This document shows positions 39,943 to 40,269 of a stretch of 40,269 bases of DNA, piece by piece; within the stretch, counting starts at the first letter, position 1, and the number at the start of each line of letters is the position of its first letter. Source of the DNA: Lasiodiplodia sp. COLG20 (Eukaryota; Ascomycota; Dothideomycetes; Botryosphaeriales; Botryosphaeriaceae); NCBI GenBank assembly GCA_009801085.1, contig VNWV01000060.1, positions 1 to 40,269 of the forward strand, in the 5' to 3' direction. The position numbers and the translations under genes are program-made. The notes below the pieces were generated by a model. It had not been told where the DNA came from and did not search any database. It was given only the letters and a program-made list of their open reading frames with translations.

Positions 39943-40269
39943 ATGGTTGCTGTGAAGCCCTGCAGATTCGAAAATCGGCCTGGAGGCTGCCGTTTCGGTG
40001 CCTCGTGCAAGTTTTCTCATGTTGGTGTTCAGACATCAGCTTCGAGCGAAGGGAGTCGCCGCCCTACTACAGATGAGAATCGCAGCATATCCACCACCGA
40101 AGCCGAGTTCCGCAGCTGGAGATTCATGATCCCCAAAGATGGCCACTATCCAGACACCCTTGGCCCTCAGCTATCCAAATTTTTCCAGAAAGGTGCTGAG
40201 CTTGTTGTTTCGGACCCGGGAATACGGCAGGACGTAATCATGCGCATGGCATCCACCGGTGGCTTATCC
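39943..40269 (+). CDS. N-terminus of a CCCH/NFX1-type zinc finger protein (runs off the window)
   Basis: 109 codons are open from the ATG at 39943 (context acaATGgt) to the window end. Residues 7-26 form a CCCH zinc finger, CRFENRPGGCRFGASCKFSH (C-x8-C-x5-C-x3-H). After a Ser-rich linker, EAEFRSWRFMIPKDG, LGPQLSKFFQKGAELV and QDVIMRMASTGGL match the region that opens fungal NFX1-type zinc finger/helicase proteins of the ZNFX1 group (recalled). Such proteins carry an SF1 helicase and NF-X1 fingers and are linked to RNA surveillance and small-RNA silencing. Helicase and NF-X1 finger regions would lie beyond the window. Confidence 0.8.
   Translation, partial: MVAVKPCRFENRPGGCRFGASCKFSHVGVQTSASSEGSRRPTTDENRSISTTEAEFRSWRFMIPKDGHYPDTLGPQLSKFFQKGAELVVSDPGIRQDVIMRMASTGGLS

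Overview
The window looks like nuclear DNA of a filamentous ascomycete (Pezizomycotina, probably Dothideomycetes; the class is inferred). Supporting signs are short introns of about 45-65 nt with GTAAGT/GTATGT donors, CTAAC/CTGAC branch sites and TAG/CAG acceptors; fungal-only protein families (UstYa/DUF3328, F-box with a Cys-rich tail, BTB families, NFX1-type zinc finger proteins); a decayed pogo/Fot1-like transposase; and AT-rich gene-free tracts with C-to-T/G-to-A type decay resembling RIP. No tRNA, rRNA, CRISPR array or telomere repeat was seen.

Layout. 1-1750: G-rich tandem start, then a pseudogene broken by an inversion. 1948-3383: BTB gene (minus). 5271-6165: frameshifted gene of a fungal hypothetical family, ending in a MITE-like repeat. 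7267-8838: BTB protein with two GRF-like zinc modules, followed by a MITE and the wreck of a small conserved gene (about 9290-9690). 9.7-12.4 kb: low-complexity and repeat DNA. 12490-14109: conserved hypothetical with a PPxY motif, whose broken relative lies at 748-1749. 14.3-16.2 kb: AT-rich, palindrome-rich DNA. 16194-18035: multi-pass membrane protein. 19.0-22.6 kb: transposon graveyard.

22.9-30.6 kb: the most notable part, a compact candidate biosynthetic cluster for a ribosomally made, Kex2-processed peptide (dikaritin-type fungal RiPP). It holds a 94-aa secreted precursor with three degenerate repeats of the form A-(Y/W)-V-(x)-S-(C/A)-G-(K/R), two of them closed by KR. With it are a prolyl-4-hydroxylase-like 2-oxoglutarate/Fe(II) oxygenase, three UstYa-family (DUF3328) oxidases each with two HxxHC motifs, and a GNAT acetyltransferase. 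The inferred pathway is: the precursor enters the secretory route, Kex2 cuts after KR, membrane-anchored UstYa enzymes cross-link or cyclise the aromatic-containing cores, and the 2OG oxygenase and GNAT tailor the product. The cluster sits between two diverged direct copies of a roughly 180-bp repeat (22419-22596 and 30977-31162).

31.7-40.3 kb: F-box/Cys-rich protein (minus), an AT-rich gap, a third BTB gene, a small conserved minus-strand gene (intact relative of the wreck near 9.5 kb), a stop-interrupted hypothetical gene, and at the right edge the N-terminus of a CCCH/NFX1-type protein running out of the window. The pairing 'BTB gene, MITE, small minus-strand gene' occurs at both 7.3-9.7 kb and 33.5-35.5 kb and suggests an old segmental duplication.
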